A DNA stretch of 64,000 nucleotides from Staphylococcus schleiferi (lineage in GTDB: Bacteria > Bacillota > Bacilli > Staphylococcales > Staphylococcaceae). Positions 27,269-38,314 of this stretch are shown here, piece by piece. The notes under the pieces were generated by a model that saw only the letters and a list, made by a program, of their open reading frames with translations, had not been told where the DNA came from and did not search any database. The DNA is taken from contig NZ_LR962863.1 of NCBI RefSeq assembly GCF_900458895.1, forward strand, positions 1,736,001 through 1,800,000. Direction: 5' to 3'. A program made the translations under genes and the position numbers. Each line of letters starts with the position of its first letter. Position 1 is the stretch's first letter.

Positions 27269-28072
27269 TTATTCAATTTCATGGTCTGAACCAAAGAACG
27301 ATTTGAACATGTGGAATGATGTTTCACGATTAAGTGCAGCAATTGATGTTGTTAATGGAATACCTTTAGGACAAGCTTGCACACAGTTTTGTGAGTTACC
27401 ACATGCTTGTAAGCCACCTTGATCCATGAGCGCATTTAAACGTTCATCTTTAGTCATAGCGCCTGTTGGATGCAAGTTGAATAAACGTACTTGGGAAATA
27501 GCTTGTGCGCCTACAAAATTGTTTGTACTTGTCACGTTTGGACATACTTCTAAGCATACCCCACAAGTCATACATTTTGATAATTCATATGCTGTTTGAC
27601 GTTTTTTCTCTGGCATACGAGGTCCTGGGCCTAAGTCATATGTTCCATCAATAGGTACCCATGCTTTCATACGTTTAAGATTATCAAACATCCGTGTACG
27701 GTCTACTTGTAAATCACGGATAACAGGGAAAGTATTCATAGGCTCAAGTCGAATCGGTTGTTCTAGTTGATCAACAATAGCAGAACATGATTGACGTGCA
27801 CGCCCGTTAATCACCATTGAACACGCACCACAAACCTCTTCTAAACAACTCATATCCCATGTGACAGGTGTTGTTTTTTCCCCTTTGTCATTAATCGGAT
27901 TACGACGAATTTCCATTAACGCAGCAATCACATTCATGTTATCTCGATAAGGAATAACAAATGTTTCTTCATAAGGTTTTGAGTTTTGATCTTTTTGACG
28001 TTTAATAATTAACGTAACTGTTTTCTTAGAAGTTTTTGTTTCAGTTGGTTGTTTTTCTACCGTTTCTGCCAT
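27269..28072 (-). CDS. sdhB: Succinate dehydrogenase iron-sulfur subunit SdhB
   Basis: Electron-transfer subunit of respiratory complex II, on the inner face of the membrane. The 267-residue protein has the [2Fe-2S] cluster ligands CLEEVCGACSMVINGRARQSC. It also has the [4Fe-4S] motif CMTCGVCLEVCP and the third cluster motif CGNSQNCVQACPKGIP. Its start overlaps the sdhA stop by one base (TAATG), so translation is coupled. Last gene of sdhCAB. Confidence 0.97.
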   Translation of the reverse strand: MAETVEKQPTETKTSKKTVTLIIKRQKDQNSKPYEETFVIPYRDNMNVIAALMEIRRNPINDKGEKTTPVTWDMSCLEEVCGACSMVINGRARQSCSAIVDQLEQPIRLEPMNTFPVIRDLQVDRTRMFDNLKRMKAWVPIDGTYDLGPGPRMPEKKRQTAYELSKCMTCGVCLEVCPNVTSTNNFVGAQAISQVRLFNLHPTGAMTKDERLNALMDQGGLQACGNSQNCVQACPKGIPLTTSIAALNRETSFHMFKSFFGSDHEIE

Positions 28073-29838
28073 TATTTTTTACCCCCTTTTGACTTACTTG
28101 TGTAGTCACGTTTACGAGGTGGAATTAAGCTCACATCAACTGGTTTATATGTGAATGCTGGTTTTTCTTCTGGTCCTTTATACTCAGCTAATGTATGTTT
28201 CAACCACTCATCGTCATTTCTGTTCGGGAATTCAGGTTTATAATGTGCACCACGTGATTCATTACGATTGTAAGCACCAATTGTAATCACACGTGCGAGT
28301 ACAAGCATATTCCACAATTGACGTGTAAAGAAGACCGCTTGGTTACTCCATTGTGATGTATCTTCCATGTCAATATCGTGATAACGTTTCATTAATTCAA
28401 CAATCTTTTTATCCGTCTCTAAAAGATTATCGTTATGACGTACTACCGTAACATTCGCTGTCATAATTTCACCAAGTTCACGGTGCAATTTATATGCGTT
28501 TTCTGTTCCTTTCATATTCAACAACTTATCAAAACGTGCTTGCTCTTCTTCTACACGACGTTGATACATACTTTCATCCATGTCGACATATGATTTTTCA
28601 ACATTTTCAACATATTTAACTGCGTTCGGTCCAGCTACTGTTCCGCCATATATTGCGGATAAGAGTGAGTTAGCACCTAGGCGGTTACCCCCATGTTGTG
28701 AAAAGTCACACTCTCCTGCTGCAAATAACCCATCTATATTTGTCATTTGATCATAATCTACATAAAGGCCACCCATCGAATAGTGAACCGCTGGGAAAAT
28801 TTTCATTGGTACTTTACGTGGATCATCACCAGTAAATTTTTCATAAATTTCAATGATACCACCGAGCTTAACATCTAATTCGTGTGGATCTTTATGCGAT
28901 AAATCGAGGTATACCATGTTTTCACCATTGATACCGAGCTTTTGGTTGACACAGACATCAAAAATTTCACGTGTCGCAATATCACGCGGTACGAGGTTAC
29001 CATAGTCAGGATATTTTTCTTCCAAGAAATACCACGGCTTACCATCTTTGTATGTCCAAATACGTCCACCTTCACCACGAGCGGATTCACTCATAAGACG
29101 AAGTTTATCATCGCCTGGAATTGCAGTTGGATGGATTTGGATAAACTCACCATTAGCATATTTAACCCCTTGTTGATAAACAATCGAAGCTGCAGAACCT
29201 GTATTGATCATAGAGTTCGTTGTTTTACCGAAGATAATACCCGGGCCACCTGTTGCCATAATTACAGCATCTGAACCGAAAGATTGGATTTCTGAAGTTG
29301 TGATATTTTGAGCAACAATACCACGTGCAGCATTGTCCTCATCTTTAACAATACCTAAAAATTCCCAACCTTCATATTTAGTCACATAGCCATCAACTTC
29401 GAAGCTACGCACTTGTTCATCTAATGCATATAGCAACTGTTGACCTGTTGTTGCTCCCGCGAAAGCAGTTCTGTGATGTAATGTTCCACCAAAACGTCGG
29501 AAGTCTAATAAACCTTCATTTGTTCTGTTAAACATGACACCCATACGGTCTAATAAGTGGATTATCTTCGGCGCTGCTTCAGTCATGGCTTTAACTGGAG
29601 GCTGATCCGCTAAAAAGTCGCCCCCATAAACTGTATCGTCGAAGTGTATCCATGGAGAATCACCTTCACCTTTAGTGTTGACTGCTCCATTAATACCACC
29701 CTGCGCACAAACAGAGTGAGAGCGTTTTACTGGAACAATTGAGAATAAATCTACATGCGCTCCCTGTTCCGCTGCTTTAATTGTTGACATGAGACCGGCT
29801 AGTCCGCCTCCGACAACAATAATTTTCTTCTCTGCCAT
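28072..29838 (-). CDS. sdhA: Succinate dehydrogenase flavoprotein subunit SdhA
   Basis: FAD-containing catalytic subunit oxidising succinate to fumarate. The 588-residue protein starts with the dinucleotide-binding VVGGGLAGLMSTIKAAE and has the covalent-FAD His region SVCAQGGINGAVN. The active-site motifs HPTAIPG and EGGRIW follow, and the FAD-binding GLFAAGECDFSQHGGNRLGANSLL lies towards the C-terminus. The Bacillus-type enzyme works with menaquinone. It lies 31 bp after sdhC. Confidence 0.97.
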   Translation of the reverse strand: MAEKKIIVVGGGLAGLMSTIKAAEQGAHVDLFSIVPVKRSHSVCAQGGINGAVNTKGEGDSPWIHFDDTVYGGDFLADQPPVKAMTEAAPKIIHLLDRMGVMFNRTNEGLLDFRRFGGTLHHRTAFAGATTGQQLLYALDEQVRSFEVDGYVTKYEGWEFLGIVKDEDNAARGIVAQNITTSEIQSFGSDAVIMATGGPGIIFGKTTNSMINTGSAASIVYQQGVKYANGEFIQIHPTAIPGDDKLRLMSESARGEGGRIWTYKDGKPWYFLEEKYPDYGNLVPRDIATREIFDVCVNQKLGINGENMVYLDLSHKDPHELDVKLGGIIEIYEKFTGDDPRKVPMKIFPAVHYSMGGLYVDYDQMTNIDGLFAAGECDFSQHGGNRLGANSLLSAIYGGTVAGPNAVKYVENVEKSYVDMDESMYQRRVEEEQARFDKLLNMKGTENAYKLHRELGEIMTANVTVVRHNDNLLETDKKIVELMKRYHDIDMEDTSQWSNQAVFFTRQLWNMLVLARVITIGAYNRNESRGAHYKPEFPNRNDDEWLKHTLAEYKGPEEKPAFTYKPVDVSLIPPRKRDYTSKSKGGKK

Positions 29839-29869
29839 AGAATTGTCACTCCCCTGAAATGATTAAACG

Positions 29870-30481
29870 TTATACGAAAGCTAAAATTGCGCTAACACCG
29901 ATATAAGAAACAATCACGAACACGATTAGTGAAATCCAAGTAAATACGCGTTGTGATTTTGGTGATTGTAAGAAACCCCATGTTACTAAGAATGACCAAA
30001 GACCATTCGAAAAATGGAATACTACCGCAATAATACATACGATATAGAAAATGAGCCAAGCTGGATTAGAAACAATTTGATGAACCATATCAAAATTGAC
30101 TTCTTGCCCGAAGAATTTTTGAATACGTGTTTGCCATAAGTGAATCATAATAAACACAAATGTTAATAATCCAGATGCACGTTGAAGTAAGAATAACCAG
30201 TTTCGCATATACGAGTAATGCCCGATATTTTGACTCGCTGTAAACGCTATATGTACCCCATAGACCGCATGATATAAAATTGGAATATAAATCATGATAA
30301 TCTCTAAGGCATATAGAAATGGTAACGACTCCATAAAATGTGCCGCTTTGTTAAATGCTTCTACCCCTTGTGTTGCTTGATGGTTTACCATTAAATGAAC
30401 AAGTAAAAACGCCCCTAATGGAATCACACCAAGTAAAGAATGTAAACGTCGAAGGTAGAATTGATTCTTCGATTGTGCCAA
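29870..30481 (-). CDS. sdhC: Succinate dehydrogenase cytochrome b558 subunit SdhC
   Basis: Membrane anchor of complex II carrying two b haems and the menaquinone site. The 203-residue protein has five hydrophobic segments and conserved His residues in FYLRRLHSLLG, FLLVHLMVNH, YHAVYGVHI, FIMIHLWQT and VFHFSNGLW. I start at the TTG (30479-30481, encoding MAQSKNQFY), which lies seven bases after an all-G ribosome-binding site, AGGGGGG; an upstream in-frame TTG at 30499 precedes that site and is less likely. Confidence 0.93.
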   Translation of the reverse strand: MAQSKNQFYLRRLHSLLGVIPLGAFLLVHLMVNHQATQGVEAFNKAAHFMESLPFLYALEIIMIYIPILYHAVYGVHIAFTASQNIGHYSYMRNWLFLLQRASGLLTFVFIMIHLWQTRIQKFFGQEVNFDMVHQIVSNPAWLIFYIVCIIAVVFHFSNGLWSFLVTWGFLQSPKSQRVFTWISLIVFVIVSYIGVSAILAFV

Positions 30482-30613
30482 AGGAAGTCCCCCCTGCAAT
30501 ACTTTTTAATTTTTGATTTCTTTTTAAGTGTCGGATTATAGAAAACGTTTGCATATGAATGTAAAAAAAGAAATCAACTCTCTTTTATTGTAACACTAAA
30601 TGTGACAAATTTG

Positions 30614-30636
30614 GGTATGAGAATGATTCTCATACC
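30614..30636. promoter_or_regulatory. Fur-box-like perfect palindrome between uvrC and sdhC
   Basis: 23-bp perfect inverted repeat GGTATGAGAATGATTCTCATACC. Its centre GAGAATGATTCTC matches the classical Fur-box core GATAATGATTATC at 11 of 13 positions. The palindrome is 130 bp upstream of sdhC and five bases past the uvrC stop. It could also fold as a hairpin ending the uvrC mRNA, but there is no proper T-tract. Confidence 0.55.
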
Positions 30637-30640
30637 AAAT

Positions 30641-32434
30641 TCATTCATTTTGTTCATTTAGTGTTTCATAGAGTAAAGTTGCAGTATTTTTAGGCAGTCC
30701 TGCTTCTTGAAGTTGATCCACACTTGCTTCACGCATTTTTTTAATCGAACCAAATGTTCTTAATAATTTTGTTTTGCGTTTTGGACCAATACCTTCCACT
30801 TGATCTAACACTGATTGCATTCCTGTTTTTTGTCTCGTTTGACGATGGAAAGTAATCGCAAAACGATGCACTTCATCTTGAATACGTTGTAATAAATAGA
30901 AAGCTTGGCTATTTTTCTTCAACGGAATAACCTGCGCAGTCTCTCCATACAATAATTCTGAAGTTTGGTGCTTGTCATTTTTAGCGAGCCCCGCAATTGG
31001 AATGTCTAAGCCCAACTCATTTTCTAATACACTTGCGACACTTGACATGTGACCTTTCCCACCATCAACAATAATCAAGTCTGGAAGAGGCAAACCTTCA
31101 TTTAACACACGTGTATAGCGACGACGCACTGCTTCTTGCATAGATTTGTAGTCGTCAGGACCTTCGACAGATTTTATTTTGTATTTACGATATCCTTTTT
31201 TATCTGGCTTTCCATCGATAAAACTGACCATTGCAGAAACAGGATCCACCCCTTGTATGTTCGAATTATCAAAAGCCTCAATACGAATAGGTGTTTGAAT
31301 TCCCATCGCATCACCCAATTGTTCGATTGCTTTGACTGTTCGAGATTCATCTCTAGCAATGAGTTCAAATTTATTGTCTAATGCAATATGTGCATTTTTA
31401 TTTGCCATATCAACAAGTTGCTTTTTTTGACCACGCTGAGGTGAAAGGATTTTCGTATCTACCACTGAGCCAATCATAGTCGTATCAAGATTTGAAGGAA
31501 CATGAACTTCTCTAGGTAAGAAATGTTGATTTAATTGATAGAACTGACCAATAAACGTATAGAATTCTTCTTCAGGGGTTTGTTGCAAAGGAAACATCGT
31601 TGCTTCTCTTTCAATCAGATTACCTTGTCTAATGAAAAAGACTTGGATACACATCCATCCTTTATTCACACTATAACCGAAGACGTCTCTAACTGTTTGA
31701 TCAGCTGACATAATTTTTTGCTTTTTCGTTAAATTATGAATGTGTTGAATTAAATCACGATATTCTTTCGCTTGTTCAAACTCTAGATTTTCACTCGCTT
31801 TTTGCATTTTTTCTTCTAGATTTCTTAAAATCGTTTTATCTTCCCCGTTTAAAAATTCGGTAATTTCCCTTGTCATTCTTTCATATTCTGATTGGTCTAC
31901 TGGATACACACAAGGTCCTAAACATTGCCCAATGTGATAATAGAGGCATAAACGATCTGGCATTTTATCACATTTACGAAATGGATAGATACGATCTAAT
32001 AATTTTTTCGTTTCATGTGCAGAATAAGCATTAGGATAAGGTCCAAAATATTTTCCGCTTCCTTTACGAACTGTTCGCGTTACGATCAGTTTAGGGTGCC
32101 GCTCTTTTGTTATTTTAATAAACGGATAACTTTTATCATCTTTTAATAATACGTTATAACGAGGTTGATACTTTTTAATTAAATTTAGTTCCAACAACAA
32201 CGACTCTGTCTCGCTCGATGTGACAATATATTCGAAATCAACTATTTCTCTCACAAGTCGCGTTGTTTTCGTATCGTGTGCACCTGTAAAGTAAGAACGG
32301 ACACGATTTCTTAATTTCTTCGCTTTCCCTACATAAATCACTTGGTCTTGCCGATCTTTCATCAAGTAACAACCCGGCTCCATAGGCAACACAGATAATT
32401 TTTGCCTAATATGCTGCTTTGTATCCTCCATCAT
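30641..32434 (-). CDS. uvrC: Excinuclease ABC subunit C UvrC
   Basis: Nuclease of nucleotide-excision repair that cuts on both sides of a UvrB-bound lesion. The 597-residue protein has the N-terminal GIY-YIG nuclease domain ([21 protein letters not shown]) and a Cys-containing segment ([21 protein letters not shown]). A UVR/UvrB-interaction motif lies near residue 205-240 ([17 protein letters not shown]). The RNase-H-like 5' nuclease domain includes [10 protein letters not shown] and IVDGGKGH, and the C-terminal helix-hairpin-helix region is [17 protein letters not shown]. Complete. Confidence 0.97.
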   Translation of the reverse strand: MMEDTKQHIRQKLSVLPMEPGCYLMKDRQDQVIYVGKAKKLRNRVRSYFTGAHDTKTTRLVREIVDFEYIVTSSETESLLLELNLIKKYQPRYNVLLKDDKSYPFIKITKERHPKLIVTRTVRKGSGKYFGPYPNAYSAHETKKLLDRIYPFRKCDKMPDRLCLYYHIGQCLGPCVYPVDQSEYERMTREITEFLNGEDKTILRNLEEKMQKASENLEFEQAKEYRDLIQHIHNLTKKQKIMSADQTVRDVFGYSVNKGWMCIQVFFIRQGNLIEREATMFPLQQTPEEEFYTFIGQFYQLNQHFLPREVHVPSNLDTTMIGSVVDTKILSPQRGQKKQLVDMANKNAHIALDNKFELIARDESRTVKAIEQLGDAMGIQTPIRIEAFDNSNIQGVDPVSAMVSFIDGKPDKKGYRKYKIKSVEGPDDYKSMQEAVRRRYTRVLNEGLPLPDLIIVDGGKGHMSSVASVLENELGLDIPIAGLAKNDKHQTSELLYGETAQVIPLKKNSQAFYLLQRIQDEVHRFAITFHRQTRQKTGMQSVLDQVEGIGPKRKTKLLRTFGSIKKMREASVDQLQEAGLPKNTATLLYETLNEQNE

Positions 32435-32470
32435 TCATTCACCTTCTTTATTTCCCCAGCTCTAACAATG

Positions 32471-32525
32471 AAAAGGGAGTGAAACAGAATTATAATCAAT
32501 TACAATTATAATCTATCTCACCCCC
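32471..32525 (-). terminator. Hairpin between trxA and uvrC
   Basis: Imperfect stem: GGGGGTGAG...CACTCCC outer arms with an AGATTATAAT/ATTATAATTCT inner stem, followed on the minus strand by TTTTC. Probably terminates trxA. The rest of the 218-bp spacer has a weaker GCGC/GCGC hairpin (32559-32592). Confidence 0.65.
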
Positions 32526-32652
32526 GCAATGGCGATTTTATAGATATTAGCTTCTTTTAAGCGCATCAATCATGTCATCACCTATTGCGCTTTTAATTTT
32601 TCATAATAATGCGATAACGTCTTTCGTTTAAATTAAAAAAGAGGCACTCACA

Positions 32653-32967
32653 TTAAATGTGTTTATCTAGAACTTGAGCTAAATTTTCTTTTGGTTGGAA
32701 ACCAACAACTTTATCAACTGGCTCACCATCTTTAAATACGATAAGTGTTGGAATACTCATTACTTCGTATTTTGCAGCTGTTGCTTGGTTTTGGTCAACA
32801 TCTAATTTTAAGATATCAGCTTTACCATCATAATCTTGCGCTAAGTCTTCTAAAACAGGCGCAATCATTTTACATGGACCACACCAAGTTGCCCAAAAGT
32901 CTACTAATTTAACACCTTCATTAATTTGTTCTTCAAAATTTGAATCTTTTACTTCTATTAATGCCAT
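32653..32967 (-). CDS. trxA: Thioredoxin TrxA
   Basis: Cytosolic dithiol oxidoreductase. The 104-residue protein has the active site WCGPC (28-32) in FWATWCGPCKM, the buried Asp in VDFWA, and the conserved cis-Pro in MSIPTLIVFKDG. Start is set by AAGGAGG. It follows mutS2 with a 77-bp gap. Confidence 0.97.
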   Translation of the reverse strand: MALIEVKDSNFEEQINEGVKLVDFWATWCGPCKMIAPVLEDLAQDYDGKADILKLDVDQNQATAAKYEVMSIPTLIVFKDGEPVDKVVGFQPKENLAQVLDKHI

Positions 32968-33044
32968 AGGAAGTTGCCTCCTTAATTATCATGTGATGGT
33001 CAAATTATAACAAATTGTATTTTGCATTTCACTACAATTGCTCA

Positions 33045-35394
33045 TTATTTAATTGTAGCAACCGTCACACCAAACCCACCTTCACTTGGCATCCCCGTTC
33101 TAAAAGTGGAGACGCTTTTGTGTTTTTTCAAATGTTGTTGTACACCTTTTTGAAGTGCACCCGTTCCTTTTCCGTGAATAATATATACGTCTTCGTAATT
33201 ACTCAATACCGCTTGATCAAGATATTGGTCTAACGCGCTCATGGCTTCATCATAGCGATACCCTCTTAAATCTAACTCCATTTTGACAGGTGAACGGTTT
33301 GTTCTTGTGACCATTTTTGTCGTTTTTTCTTTAGTCTTTTCTTTTTTCTCTAAATCTTTTAACGGGATTTTCATTTTAATGATCCCCATTTGTACAACTG
33401 CTTCTTCATTGTCCAACAGCTCTAAAACTTCACCTTTTTGACCATACGATAACACTTTAACTTCATCGCCAGCCACAATATCATCCCATTTTTGCTTTTT
33501 AACATTTTGTTTGATTGAGGATGCTTCATACTGGTCTTCAAGTCGTTTCTTTTGTTCGATAAGTTCATGTTCTTTAACTTCTGCACCTTTTTGATCGCGC
33601 ATCTCTCGCAACGATTTCAAAATATCATCTGCTTCTTCCATTGCGGATTTCACACGCTGATTCGCTTTCTCTTTAGCATCTTCCATTAATCGTGCTTCAT
33701 AGTTTTGATATTTCTCATATGCTTCTGATAATGCTTTATGTGTTTGAGAAGCTTCACGAACAAGACGATCTAATTCAATGCGTTGATTATCTACACGTTT
33801 CGCATTATTTTCTAATGCTGCAATCATTTCATTAATTTCTTGTTCATCTTGACCAATCATTGACTTTGCGTGATGAATAATTTTAGATTTTAATCCTAGA
33901 CGCTTAGAAATATCAAACGCATTTGAACGTCCCGGTACACCCATTAATAATTTGTAAGTCGGGCTTAACGTATTGACGTCAAATTCAACACTTGCATTCA
34001 TCACACCTGCACGATTATAACTATAAGCTTTTAATTCAGGATAATGCGTTGTTGCCATCACAAGCGCGCCTAACTCATGAACATCATCAAGAATGCTCAT
34101 AGCTAATGCCGCACCTTCACTTGGATCAGTTCCAGCACCCAATTCGTCAAAAAGTATCAAACTTTGTGCATTCGCTTCGTCTAAAATAGAAACGATGGTT
34201 TTCATATGTGAAGAAAACGTTGACAGCGACTGCTCAATGGATTGTTCGTCACCAATATCACAAAACACATGATCAAATACACTCAATTGACTGCCATCTA
34301 AAGTTGGAATCAGTAAGCCAGATTGTGCCATGATAATGATTAACCCCAATGTTTTAAGCGTCACGGTCTTACCACCCGTATTCGGACCGGTAATAATCAC
34401 TGTTTGAATAGAAGAAGCAAATTCTATTGTATTCGCCACAACCGTTTCACGATCCAAGAGTGGATGAAATGCTTTCGGCAAATAGACTTGTCGCTCTTTA
34501 AAAAATTCTGGTTTAGTTCCTTTGATTTTAGAGGCATATCTCGCTTTACCAACCAAAAAAGTCTAAATGTCCCATGACCTTTTCAGAAAGCAAGCAAGCG
34601 TCAGCTTCTTCTGCAACTTCCTGTGTCAATTGAGCTAAAATGCGTTGGCGCTCTGTTGCTTCCTCACTGCGCAAACGGCTCACTTGGTTGTTTAATTCTA
34701 CAACTGATGCAGGTTCAATATAAAGTGTTTGACCCGACGCCGATTGGTCATGAACAATACCATTAAAGTCTTGTCGATATTCAGCTTTAACAGGAATTAC
34801 ATTACGTTCATTTCTCACTGTCACAATGGCATCAGAAAGCTTTTTTTGATTTCCAGTAGATTTTACAATGCGATCAAGCTGTGTTTTAATATTTTGATTT
34901 GTTTTAGAGATACGACTTCGAATCGACTGTAACTGCACACTTGCAGAATCATACAAATCATCACTATCACATTTTTGATGAATTGATTGATATAAGTCAG
35001 TTAAAACCGGTAATTGCTGCATCTGTGTATCCAAACTTTCATAGTTAATCGTCTCTTCATCTTCAACGATTTGATTATAAAATGTCTTAAACTGATTTTG
35101 AACTTGAATCAGCATCTTTATCGCATTTAATTCCTGTACATTTAAAGTACCGCCAATTGTTGCACGTTTAATGAAGGGTTCTACACGTGATAATCCGCTC
35201 ATACTCGGGATGCGATATTGATTATAAATTTTAGCAATTTCATCCATTTCATTCATTTGATGAACGACCGTATCATAGTCAGAAGAGGGAGTCAGCTGCT
35301 TAACCTTTTCAACTGCTAAATCACTCATCACTTCTTGTTCTATCAATGATTTAATTTTATCAAACTCTAATATTTCTAAAGTTTTTTGTTTCAT
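33045..35394 (-). CDS. mutS2: Endonuclease MutS2 (frameshifted)
   Basis: MutS-family ATPase/endonuclease lacking the mismatch-recognition domain. It acts on recombination intermediates and, in Bacillus, on collided ribosomes. The N-terminal part (to about 34560) carries the core/lever region ([19 protein letters not shown]...). The C-terminal part has the ATPase Walker [25 protein letters not shown], a long coiled coil, and the Smr nuclease domain ([22 protein letters not shown]). The two parts are out of frame by one base in a run of six A's (plus strand, 34555-34560), where five would give [12 protein letters not shown]. Corrected length is 782 residues, equal to S. aureus. Start ATG at 35392-35394, after GAGGG. 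Confidence 0.92.
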
Positions 35395-35409
35395 CCAATC
35401 CCTCAATTT

Positions 35410-37118
35410 CTATTTAGGTTGCTTTGGGTTTCTAATAAATGATTTAAATGCTTCACGAGACATAGCATTCACTACATTTTCTTTTTTTACAAAACCTTTT
35501 TGCGCTGTTGCGATACCAAATTTCATAAAATCTAAATGTCTTGTATGATGCGCATCTGTATTAATTGTTACCATTAAGTCTGGATTTTGACGTAACACAT
35601 CGGCACTTAAATCTAACCGTTTTGGGTTAGCATTGATTTCTAAAACTGTGCCAGTTTCTCGACATAATTTTACCAACTGATTAATATCTGGTTTATAGCC
35701 GTCTCTTCGTCCAATAAGGCGTCCAGTCGGGTGAGCAATGTGGCGAACGTAAGGATTTCGACACGCACTTTCTAAACGCTTCATAATTTCTTTTTCAGAT
35801 TGATTAAAACTTTGATGAATTGATGCAATGACGTAGTCCAATTGTGATAATATGTCATCATCATAATCTAATCGTCCATCTGAAAGAATATCCATTTCTG
35901 TCCCTGAATAAATATCTATCTCTGAATATTCTTCATTTAATGCTTTAATCTCTTCGTTTTGTTTTAATAAACGTTCGACTGACAAGCCATTAGCTACTCG
36001 TAAACTTTGAGAATGGTCAGTGATACACATAAAACCATAGCCTTTTTCAATATTCGCTTCAATCATCTCACGCAATTGATGTGCACCATCACTTGCAGTT
36101 GTATGCATATGAATGTCACCATTTATATCTTCTAATCTGATAATTTTTGACAAGTCTCTATCAAATTCTGAACCATCTTCTCGCATACTTGGTTCTATCC
36201 ATTGCACACCGAAATGTTCATAAATCGCCGCTTCACTATCCAATTGTAGTAAATGACCATCTGGTTGCTCAATCCCATACTCACTCACTTTTTCTTGTGT
36301 TTCTTTAGCAATTTGTCGAATTCTAATATTATGCGCTTTAGAACCTGTGAAGTGTTGTAGTGTATGATAGAAGGCATTAGGCTCGATTAAACGGAAATCC
36401 ACACCAATCGTCTCGTCATCATAACTCAACTCCAATGAGACTTTCGTTTCACCTACCGCGACATCTTCTACTTTATTGGGCATCTCTAACAGTTGCTTTT
36501 GCACTTTTAAAGGCGCATTCGTACTAATGATATAGTCTAAATCTTTACTCATTTCTTTCATACGACGAAAACTACCTGCAACTTCAAAACGCTCAATCTC
36601 GTCAATTGTTTGTAAATAGTCATCAATTGTACGACTTAAACCCATCATCGTATCAATAGGATAACGCTCTTTTTTGGCACCTAATGCTTTTACTTCTTCT
36701 AAATATTTCTCTTCAGTTTTTTTACCAAAACCACTGAGTGCGCTGATCTCATGATTTTCACATGCCTTTTGAAAAGATGCCTGATCTGTAATATTTAATT
36801 CGTGATAAAGTTTAGCAATTCTTTTACTGCCTAATCCTTTTATTTTAAGCAAAGGGATGAGGCCGCTCGGAACTTCAGCTTTCAGTGATTCTAACGTAGG
36901 AGATTTTCCGGTTTGTACAAACATGTTGATTACTTCTCCTACACCTTTCCCAATATTTTTTAACTCTGTCACATCTTTAATTTGGTCCATTGTACGTTCA
37001 TCAGCTTCTAGACTCTGCACTGCTTTGCGGTATGCAGATACTTTAAACGCATTTTCACCTTTTAATTCCATATATGTCGCAATATCTTCTAATAAACGAA
37101 TTACATCTTTTTTGTCAT
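35410..37118 (-). CDS. polX: DNA polymerase/3'-5' exonuclease PolX (frameshifted at codon 4)
   Basis: Family-X DNA polymerase with a C-terminal PHP exonuclease domain, used in repair. Helix-hairpin-helix motifs (LKNIGKGVGEVI, LKIKGLGSKRIAKLY) and the nucleotidyltransferase segment (EVAGSFRRMKEMSKDLDYII, VDFRLI) come first. The PHP metal motifs follow (DIHMHTTASDGAH, CITDHSQS, GTEMDIL, HPTGRLIGRR, INTDAHH). The long frame only begins at MELKGENAF, without a ribosome-binding site. The true start is ATG at 37116-37118 (GAGGTGAT upstream, MTKK then DVIRLLEDIATY), but the A-run there has six bases where seven are needed. Corrected, it has about 569 residues. Confidence 0.92.
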
Positions 37119-37132
37119 CATATCACCTCATT

Positions 37133-37178
37133 AAAAAAGAGGGTGAAACAGTATGAGATCCATTTACGTTTCAGCCTC
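37133..37178 (-). terminator. Hairpin with T-tract between cvpA and polX
   Basis: Stem GAGGCTGAAAC/GTTTCACCCTC with a TTTTTT tract on the minus strand, ending only about a dozen bases before the polX ribosome-binding site. It fits a terminator of zapA-cvpA, yet leaves no room for a separate polX promoter, so polX may depend on read-through or on partial termination. Confidence 0.75.
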
Positions 37179-37189
37179 GTTGATTTGGT

Positions 37190-37711
37190 CTATTTTAAAT
37201 TCAATGTAAACTCTGATAAAAGTGGAACCTCTGTTACGAACCACTGACCTGTCATAGAATGCGCCAATGCATTTTGAAGGGTTGCATCTGGAAATAACGC
37301 AAATAAAAAGCAGATATAATGCAGACAAATGAATGCAGAACAGCATGCTAAAAATGCACCCGTTAAACGATTAAACATTGCCATCCGTTGCGTCTCAAAC
37401 AGCTGGTCAAAACTGTTAATCACAAGATACATAATTGTTTTGATGACAATCACAATGAGGAGAAATACCACAATGTGATTGAATCGTGCCTCGTGATGAT
37501 CTAATGCTACTACAAAATCCGTTTCATATGCACGCGTTCTCGGATAAGGTATAAATAATTTAGAGTAATGACTAAGTGGCTGATAAAAGCGACTTGCCAC
37601 CCATAACGAAAAAAACGTACTTCCTAAATGTAGTGCACTCGCAACCCCGCCTCTATGAAATCCTGTCATCGCAAACAAAAATATGACAATTAAAATTAAT
37701 AATAATAACAC
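37190..37711 (-). CDS. CvpA-family membrane protein
   Basis: Integral membrane protein of the CvpA/colicin-V-production family, 173 residues with four hydrophobic segments (about 2-18, 25-45, 78-98 and 118-140). The family is linked to envelope homeostasis, but the molecular function is unknown. It follows zapA with a one-base gap, the order seen in other Firmicutes (zapA-cvpA-polX-mutS2). Confidence 0.85.
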   Translation of the reverse strand: MLLLLILIVIFLFAMTGFHRGGVASALHLGSTFFSLWVASRFYQPLSHYSKLFIPYPRTRAYETDFVVALDHHEARFNHIVVFLLIVIVIKTIMYLVINSFDQLFETQRMAMFNRLTGAFLACCSAFICLHYICFLFALFPDATLQNALAHSMTGQWFVTEVPLLSEFTLNLK

Positions 37712-37712
37712 A

Positions 37713-37979
37713 TTAGTTGCCTCTTTGTTTTAAACGCTGTATCTCTTCTCGCAAACGTGCATTTTCTTCTTCTAAGAGTACGAGTTCATGCATAACATTA
37801 ACTGCAGTTAATACAGATTTTCTAACAGAATCCAAACCTGCATTTTTGCGTCCTAACTCTTTTATTTTACCATCTACTAAGTCAGCGACATAACGAATAT
37901 GTTCAGGATCGTCTTCTCCTAAAATCGTATAATTCTGATCATTAATCGTTACATTGATTCGATTTTTGAACTCACCCAT
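37713..37979 (-). CDS. zapA: Cell division protein ZapA
   Basis: Small FtsZ-associated protein that bundles protofilaments. The 88-residue protein has the N-terminal globular part (KNRINVTINDQNYTILGEDDPEHIRYVADLVD) and a C-terminal coiled coil (LLEEENARLREEIQRLKQR). I chose the ATG at 37977-37979 (MGEFKNR), seven bases after AGGTG; a GTG two codons earlier is less likely. First gene of zapA-cvpA-(polX-mutS2). Confidence 0.92.
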   Translation of the reverse strand: MGEFKNRINVTINDQNYTILGEDDPEHIRYVADLVDGKIKELGRKNAGLDSVRKSVLTAVNVMHELVLLEEENARLREEIQRLKQRGN

Positions 37980-38314
37980 CTTCACTCACCTAGCCCTATT
38001 TTCATTTTTATTCATCATGGTTCATTATACACGAGATAGGTGCTTTTGTGTATCATTCAGAGTACAATGCTTCGTTAGAAATACAAACGAAGAGAACCCT
38101 CTTTTTTCATTTATACCTATATATCAAGTTGACGTCACATTGCTTATTATCTACAATGAATATTCTTCAAATAATATAACATTCCGTATAGAGAGTTGAG
38201 TTCAAATGGCGAACTGCAAGTTATAGACGAAACCGTTGAATTCTACTTTATCGTTTATATCCTCTCTTTGCTATGTTACGATTTGAGAGGAAAAATAAGA
38301 AGCGAGGTTAAAAC
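37980..38314. other. Divergent intergenic region zapA / rnhC
   Basis: 335 bp, no gene seen. It should contain promoters for both genes. A TCCTCTC/GAGAGGA inverted repeat (about 38260-38293) lies in the rnhC leader, 20 bases before its start codon, without a T-tract. Confidence 0.45.

Noticed and set aside
27120..27422. 100-residue plus-strand frame across the murI-sdhB junction
   Set aside because: It crosses the sdhB terminator and the antisense of sdhB; no start signals.
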